DNA from: PALSA-926 sp964476835
GTDB taxonomy: Bacteria > Pseudomonadota > Alphaproteobacteria > Micavibrionales > UBA2020
Length of the DNA stretch: 64,000 nt
Reading direction: 5' to 3'
Assembly: GCA_964476835.1 (NCBI GenBank)
Contig: CAYZCE010000002.1
Span: 111,610 to 175,609 of the forward strand
Shown: positions 59,880 to 64,000 of the stretch, in pieces
Layout of the letters: each line of letters starts with the position of its first letter
How positions within the stretch are numbered: the first letter of the stretch is position 1
Notes under the pieces: model-generated
Seen by the model: the letters and a program-made list of their open reading frames with translations, nothing else
Told to the model about the DNA's origin: nothing
Databases searched by the model: none
Made by a program: the position numbers and the translations under genes

Positions 59880-60473
59880 TTAAGCCTTGCGGCGGCGGTG
59901 AAAGATGCCGCCCTTCTTCGTTTCATCCGATGACGTCCCGCTGCGGAGCGACGCCGATTGCCCGCGCTGGGACATATAGGCGTTGCGCTCGTCCGCCGAC
60001 AGGACCTTGACCGGCGTGCCGTAGCTGTAGCGGATCGCGATCAGCAGTTTTCCGTCGTCGGCGAAGACCAGCTTGGCCGGGTCGCCGTAGATGCCGTCGG
60101 TGAGCTGGTCGTTGCGGTAGCGCTCTTCGCTGGCGATTTTTCCGGCGTCGTTATAGGCAACCACAGCTGCCGCGCCGTCATCCGCATCATTCAGGACGCC
60201 GTCACGGTAGCGCTCGGTCGCAATCAGCGTGCTGTGGCTGTTGTACTGGCGGTACGCCGGCGTGCCGTCGGGCATATCGTTCAATTCCCCGCGCGCGTTG
60301 TAATGCTCGCGCGAGACGACATGGCCGTCGGCATCGGCGGTGGTCTTCACTGAATCTTTCGCCGGCGTGACGGAAGTTTCCGCCGGCGCGGCATTCTGCG
60401 GAGACTGCGCCGCCGCGTTGAACATCGTTGCAAAGACAAGAGCCGCGCCCAGCGCCAGCTTTTTGACACCCAT
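59880..60473 (-). CDS. MORN-like repeat protein C (exported)
   Basis: 197 aa. Signal peptide (about 1-22, ending NAAAQ) and three to four repeats: REHYNARGELNDMPDGTPAYRQY, TERYRDGVLNDADDGAAAVVAY, EERYRNDQLTDGIYGDPAKLVF, again fitting the consensus RY-x-x-G-x-L-x-D-x-x-x-G-x-P-A. C-terminus basic (GGIFHRRRKA). Start at 60473 with GAAGGTG upstream; the 13 extra upstream codons have no support. Unlike A and B it is exported, so the repeat is used in two compartments. Confidence 0.75.
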   Translation of the reverse strand: MGVKKLALGAALVFATMFNAAAQSPQNAAPAETSVTPAKDSVKTTADADGHVVSREHYNARGELNDMPDGTPAYRQYNSHSTLIATERYRDGVLNDADDGAAAVVAYNDAGKIASEERYRNDQLTDGIYGDPAKLVFADDGKLLIAIRYSYGTPVKVLSADERNAYMSQRGQSASLRSGTSSDETKKGGIFHRRRKA

Positions 60474-60588
60474 GACCGCACCTTCAAAAATGATAACCAA
60501 TATATCCAGCAATAGCCGCTGCCGCCGCCCCTGTCAACGGAGCGGCTTTGCCTTGATTCTTCAGGCGATTGCGACTACAAGAAAAATC

Positions 60589-61440
60589 ATGACCGGAAAA
60601 ATCGCATTTCAGGGGCGCGAAGGCGCCTATTCGCACACGGCCTGCGTCACCGCATTCCCGCACCTGACGCCGCTGCCGTGCCCGACCTTCGCCGACGCTT
60701 TCAAGGCCGCCGAGAGCGGACGCGCCGACATGGCGATGATCCCGATCGACAATTCCATCGCCGGCCGCGTGGCGGACATCCACCACCTGCTGCCGAAATC
60801 GCCGCTCTCGATCATCGCGGAGCATTTCATCCCCGTGCATCACTGCCTGCTCGGCGTGCCGGGGGCGAAAGTGTCGGACATCAAGACGGTCTACAGCCAC
60901 GCCCATGCGCTGCCGCAGTGCCGCAAGATCATCGCCAAGCTTGGCCTCAAGCCCGTAGTGTTCGAGGATACCGCCGGATCGGCGCAGAAAGTCGCCGAGA
61001 TGGGCGACGTGCATCAGGGCGCGATCGCTTCCGCGCTCGCGGCGGAGCGCTACGGCCTCTCCATCCTGAAAAAGAACATTGAGGACGAGGCAGGCAACAC
61101 CACGCGCTTCATCGCGCTGGCCAAGAATGCACGCGTGCCGGAGCCACAGAAAGGCAAGACCTACCTGACCTCGATGATCTTCGAGGTGCGCAACATTCCC
61201 GCCTCGCTCTACAAGGCCATCGGCGGCTTCGCCACCACCGGCATCAACATCACCAAGCTGGAAAGCTATCTCGGCGGCAACAAGTTCCAGTCCGCCTCGT
61301 TCTACTGCGAGGTCGAGGGGCACCCCGACGACACGTCATTCGAATACGCGATGGACGAGCTGCGCTTCTACGCCGCGCAGATCCGCATGCTCGGCACCTA
61401 CCCCGCGCATACGTACCGCGCAAAACTCAAGAAAGCTTAA
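60589..61440 (+). CDS. pheA: prephenate dehydratase
   Basis: 283 aa. Converts prephenate to phenylpyruvate. N-terminal catalytic domain (1-180) with IAFQGREGAYSH, MIPIDNSIAGRV and the essential Thr in EAGNTTRFIAL; C-terminal ACT domain (about 195-280) with GGFATTGINITKLESYLGG, the alphaproteobacterial variant of the Phe-binding ESRP motif. Monofunctional: no chorismate mutase. The leader (60474-60588) has an AGCCGCT…AGCGGCT hairpin of unclear role. Overlaps the DUF1566-like gene by 4 bp. Confidence 0.93.
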   Translation: MTGKIAFQGREGAYSHTACVTAFPHLTPLPCPTFADAFKAAESGRADMAMIPIDNSIAGRVADIHHLLPKSPLSIIAEHFIPVHHCLLGVPGAKVSDIKTVYSHAHALPQCRKIIAKLGLKPVVFEDTAGSAQKVAEMGDVHQGAIASALAAERYGLSILKKNIEDEAGNTTRFIALAKNARVPEPQKGKTYLTSMIFEVRNIPASLYKAIGGFATTGINITKLESYLGGNKFQSASFYCEVEGHPDDTSFEYAMDELRFYAAQIRMLGTYPAHTYRAKLKKA

Positions 61441-61970
61441 ACGGCCGGCGCGGCACGCACCGGACGGCAGCTATATTGGTTGAGGATGACCGAATACCAG
61501 TTGTTCTGTTCCCCGCCGAAATGGACGATGTACCTCTGGTTATTCTCCGGCCGCGCGCTTTGCGACCAATAGCCGGTGGCGGTGCCGAATTTCTGCTTGC
61601 CCTCATCCGCCGCTTCCTGGAACGTGCCGCGCAACGCACCCTTCGTGCGCGCGGCGTGCAGCATCTCCAGTTCCGCCCGGTCCGGCAGGCGCCAGTCGTC
61701 GTGGCCGAGATAATTCTCGCTGTTGAGCTTCTCGATCGCCGCCGCGGCGGTATTGAAGCTCACATAGACATCGGCATCCGCGGGTGCCGCGAAGACCAGC
61801 GTCGGCGTCGTGCCCGGTGTCACGCCGGCGAAGACGCTGCCGTCCGCCATGACGGCGCCGACGGCGGGCGGGAAGAAAACCTTCTCGTCGCGGATGCGCG
61901 CAACGGCCTGGCGGAACGCCGCCAGGCCTTGGGTCTTCACGTTGATTTTTCTGCCACCTTTGGCCGACAT
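61437..61970 (-). CDS. DUF1566 / Lcl-like domain protein, second copy
   Basis: 177 aa. Start MSAKGGRKINVK at 61970 with AAGG about 8 nt upstream (16 codons of upstream frame rejected). N-terminal about 40 residues are extra compared with the copy at 885-1301; the rest aligns: GSVFAGVTPGTTPTLVFAAP, LNSENYLGHDDWRLPDRAEL, YWSQSARPENNQRYIVHFGG and a C-terminal QYSCRPVRAAP. No signal peptide. Convergent and overlapping with pheA by 4 bp. Function unknown. Confidence 0.78.
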   Translation of the reverse strand: MSAKGGRKINVKTQGLAAFRQAVARIRDEKVFFPPAVGAVMADGSVFAGVTPGTTPTLVFAAPADADVYVSFNTAAAAIEKLNSENYLGHDDWRLPDRAELEMLHAARTKGALRGTFQEAADEGKQKFGTATGYWSQSARPENNQRYIVHFGGEQNNWYSVILNQYSCRPVRAAPAV

Positions 61971-62097
61971 GGATGAAACCTTTTCCGGAACAGTCAGTTT
62001 TATCCAGAATATGGCCAATGATCAAGCGCGAAAATAACGTGCGGGCGGGCGGGAACCCATGGTACGATCTGCCTTGAAACAATAGGGAGTTTCCATC

Positions 62098-62289
62098 ATG
62101 GCCACCTACGCCCACCTTGCCGCCAAGCTCTTGCGCGACGCCGCGACGTTCTTCCGCAACGTCGGCGCACAAAATGCCCCGCTCAAGGACCAGATGGAAG
62201 ACAACGCCTCGGTTTATGAACAGGTCGCCGACCTCGTCGAGCGCGACCCGAACGGCGTCCTCGATCTCGCCGACGACACGCAGAAGTAA
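62098..62289 (+). CDS. 63-aa helical protein of unknown function
   Basis: AGGGAG stands at a good distance before the ATG. The product MATYAHLAAKLLRDAATFFRN… is predicted helical, acidic overall (ending NGVLDLADDTQK), with no signal peptide. I recognise no named family. Sits 66 bp before ftsK in the same direction, so it may share its transcript. Confidence 0.65.
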   Translation: MATYAHLAAKLLRDAATFFRNVGAQNAPLKDQMEDNASVYEQVADLVERDPNGVLDLADDTQK

Positions 62290-62355
62290 TTCCGTCCAGC
62301 CGCCAAATCAGCTACACTGTCCCTGGGTGTTCAAGCTTCAGGGAGTGTCGGTTTC

Positions 62356-64000
62356 ATGGCGTTTTTTTCGCGTTCTGCGTCGCGTAAATTCAAGGGCAAG
62401 AAAGACAACGCGCTCCCGCTGCTGCCCGCTTCCATGCAGGGCTTCCTCGCCCAGCGCGTGACCGACGTGCAGGGCGCGGTGCTTGCAGTGTCCGGCGCGG
62501 CGCTCGCCCTCGCGCTGCTCAGCTTCGACAGCCGCGACCCTTCCTTCAACACCGCCGCCGCGGGCGCGGACATCCACAACATCTTCGGCCGCACCGGCGC
62601 GTCGGTCGCCGACATGCTGCTGCAGACGCTTGGCCTGTCGTCATACCTTTTTGCCGCCGCCTTCATGACATGGGGCGCGCGCATCTTCCTGCGGCGCGAG
62701 ATGAACCCGCTCTCCACGCGTCTCTCCTGCCTGCTGGTCGCCGTGCTCGGCGTCGCGGTTGCCTTCGCGCGCGTGCCCTCGTTCGAGAGCTGGGGCATCG
62801 GCGCCTATCTCGGCGGCAGCGCCGGCGCGCTCATCTTCGGCACGCTCGGCAACCACTTGCAGCCGTGGCTCGGCCAGATGGCCTTCGTCTTCGTCGCCGT
62901 CTCCGCTTTCGCGGCAGGTGCGCTCGCTTACGCTTATGCGCTCGGCGTCAGCTTCGGCGAATGGGCGACAGGATTTGAATTTGCACGCGAACATGCAGCC
63001 GCCCTCGCCGCAAAAGCGGCATCACTGACCGAACGCCTGCACTTCCAGCCCGCCCGCACGGAAGCCCCCGTGCGCCGCGCCACCCGCGTACGTCTGCGCG
63101 AAAGCGAACCGGTCGAGGCCGAAAACGAAATGCCGGAAATCGCGGCCAACGACGCACCCGTCGCCGTACCGCTGGCCGCGCGCCGCAAGCCTGTCGTCGC
63201 CGCGCCCGCCGCCAAGCCGAAACCGGCCGCCACCAAGGACGACCGCCAGAAGAAGCTCGCGCTGTGGTCGGCGGACGACGAATGGCAGTTGCCCGCGCTC
63301 GACCTTTTGGAAGACCGCACCAACGCCAACGCCGGCAAGCTCGACGAAGCCGCGCTGCAGAAGAACGCGCAGATGCTGCAATCCACCCTGCAGGATTTCG
63401 GCGTCGAAGGCGAGATCCTTAAGGTCAGTCCCGGCCCCATCGTCACGCTGTATGAGATGGAACCCGCGCCCGGCACCAAGACCTCGCGCGTCATCGGCCT
63501 CGCCGACGACATCGCGCGTTCGATGAGCGCTGTCTCGGTGCGCATCGCCGTCGTGCCCGGCAAGAACGTCATCGGCATCGAGTTGCCGAACGCCAAACGC
63601 GAAACCGTGTTCCTGAAAGAGATGCTCGCCTCGCGCGACTACGAGAAGACCACGGCGCGCCTGCCGCTGGTGCTCGGCAAGAACATCGCGGGCGAGCCGA
63701 CCATCGCAGACTTGGCCCGCATGCCGCACCTGCTGGTCGCCGGTACCACCGGCTCGGGTAAATCGGTTGCGGTCAACACGATGATCCTGTCGCTGCTCTA
63801 CCGCCTGTCGCCCGAGCAGTGCCGCTTCATCATGATCGACCCCAAGATGCTGGAGTTGTCGGTCTACGACAACATCCCCCACCTGCTCACCCCCGTGGTG
63901 ACCGAGCCGCACAAGGCCGTCTCCGCGCTGAAATGGGCGGTGCGCGAGATGGAAGACCGCTACCGCGCGATGAGCAAGCTCGGCGTGCGCAACATCGACG
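62356..64000 (+). CDS. ftsK: DNA translocase FtsK, N-terminal part
   Basis: 548 codons are visible and the frame runs off the right edge. N-terminal membrane domain with four hydrophobic segments (about 35-55, 80-115, 120-150, 170-195), a short Ala/Pro/Lys-rich linker (about 215-300), then the alpha domain (LQDFGVEGEILKVSPGPIVTLYEMEPAPG) and the motor beta domain with Walker A VAGTTGSGKSVAVN near 460 and Walker B FIMIDPKMLELSVYDNIPHLL. Pumps chromosome termini through the septum and aids dimer resolution. Start at 62356 with AGGGAG about 10 nt upstream. The gamma DNA-binding domain is outside the window. Confidence 0.95.
   Translation, partial: MAFFSRSASRKFKGKKDNALPLLPASMQGFLAQRVTDVQGAVLAVSGAALALALLSFDSRDPSFNTAAAGADIHNIFGRTGASVADMLLQTLGLSSYLFAAAFMTWGARIFLRREMNPLSTRLSCLLVAVLGVAVAFARVPSFESWGIGAYLGGSAGALIFGTLGNHLQPWLGQMAFVFVAVSAFAAGALAYAYALGVSFGEWATGFEFAREHAAALAAKAASLTERLHFQPARTEAPVRRATRVRLRESEPVEAENEMPEIAANDAPVAVPLAARRKPVVAAPAAKPKPAATKDDRQKKLALWSADDEWQLPALDLLEDRTNANAGKLDEAALQKNAQMLQSTLQDFGVEGEILKVSPGPIVTLYEMEPAPGTKTSRVIGLADDIARSMSAVSVRIAVVPGKNVIGIELPNAKRETVFLKEMLASRDYEKTTARLPLVLGKNIAGEPTIADLARMPHLLVAGTTGSGKSVAVNTMILSLLYRLSPEQCRFIMIDPKMLELSVYDNIPHLLTPVVTEPHKAVSALKWAVREMEDRYRAMSKLGVRNID

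Overview
The window is a gene-dense, GC-rich chromosomal segment from an alphaproteobacterium. Several independent signs agree on this. It has the NDUFA12 / MlaD / DUF2155 / aat neighbourhood, a Rieske–cytochrome b–cytochrome c1 operon divergent from trmL–hemF, a GTTC-N7-GTTC LexA box in front of a Y-family polymerase, and GGAAC-N16/17-(C/T)GTT promoters of the EcfG general-stress type. I cannot place it below class level from sequence alone. I see no insertion sequence, prophage, integrase, CRISPR array or rRNA operon, and no gene-free stretch longer than about 300 bp. Genes are tightly packed with many 1-4 bp ATGA/TGATG overlaps.

Layout. 1-5.2 kb: the start of a polytopic membrane protein, tRNA-Met(CAT), a DUF1566-like protein, a HemN/HemW-type radical SAM protein behind a striking palindromic operator, and an OmpR/TctE-type two-component system. 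5.3-8.1 kb: a GCS2/YbdK-type carboxylate-amine ligase translationally coupled to an ATP-grasp ligase, then a membrane-anchored YqgE-like protein. 8.1-11 kb: nitronate monooxygenase-like enzyme, GNAT, hemF, trmL. 11.1-13.7 kb: the bc1 complex. 13.7-18.1 kb: a Na/Pi cotransporter followed by four tandem ankyrin-repeat genes and a GNAT gene in one overlapping operon. 18.2-25.3 kb: housekeeping genes (aat, DUF2155, mlaD, NDUFA12, moxR, DUF1285, NUDIX, CCA-adding enzyme, thpR, Bax-inhibitor-1 family) and tRNA-Ala(GGC). 25.4-29.8 kb: DUF748 protein and a large autotransporter. 29.9-34.2 kb: a soluble triple-PAS chemoreceptor and a stress island (PRC-barrel protein, 55-aa acidic protein, SYLF-like protein) with three EcfG-type promoters within 350 bp.

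34.2-37.6 kb: an EpmA-like lysyl-tRNA-synthetase paralogue overlapping a histone-deacetylase-family gene, then an SOS-controlled Y-family polymerase. 37.7-44.5 kb: a complete seven-gene chemotaxis operon headed by a globin-coupled receptor (receptor-cheY-cheZ-cheA-cheW-cheB-cheR) behind a good sigma70 promoter. 44.5-46.8 kb: cytochrome bd oxidase, convergent with the chemotaxis operon. 46.9-51 kb: a NodT/EmrB/EmrA tripartite efflux operon divergent from a LysR regulator. 52-54.2 kb: a metallophosphoesterase and a Bcr/CflA-type transporter whose 3' ends overlap. 54.3-60.5 kb: a SET-domain protein, an acid-ceramidase-like Ntn hydrolase, a degenerate RelA/SpoT-type HD protein, three proteins sharing an unusual MORN-like repeat, rlmN, and an atypical SDR. 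60.6-64 kb: prephenate dehydratase, a second DUF1566-like protein, a 63-aa protein, and the first 548 codons of ftsK, cut by the window edge.

Best candidates for something undescribed: the four-gene ankyrin array with a shared Pro/Lys C-terminal tail, the EcfG-controlled island, the ligase/ATP-grasp pair, the EpmA–deacetylase overlap, and the MORN-like repeat family.
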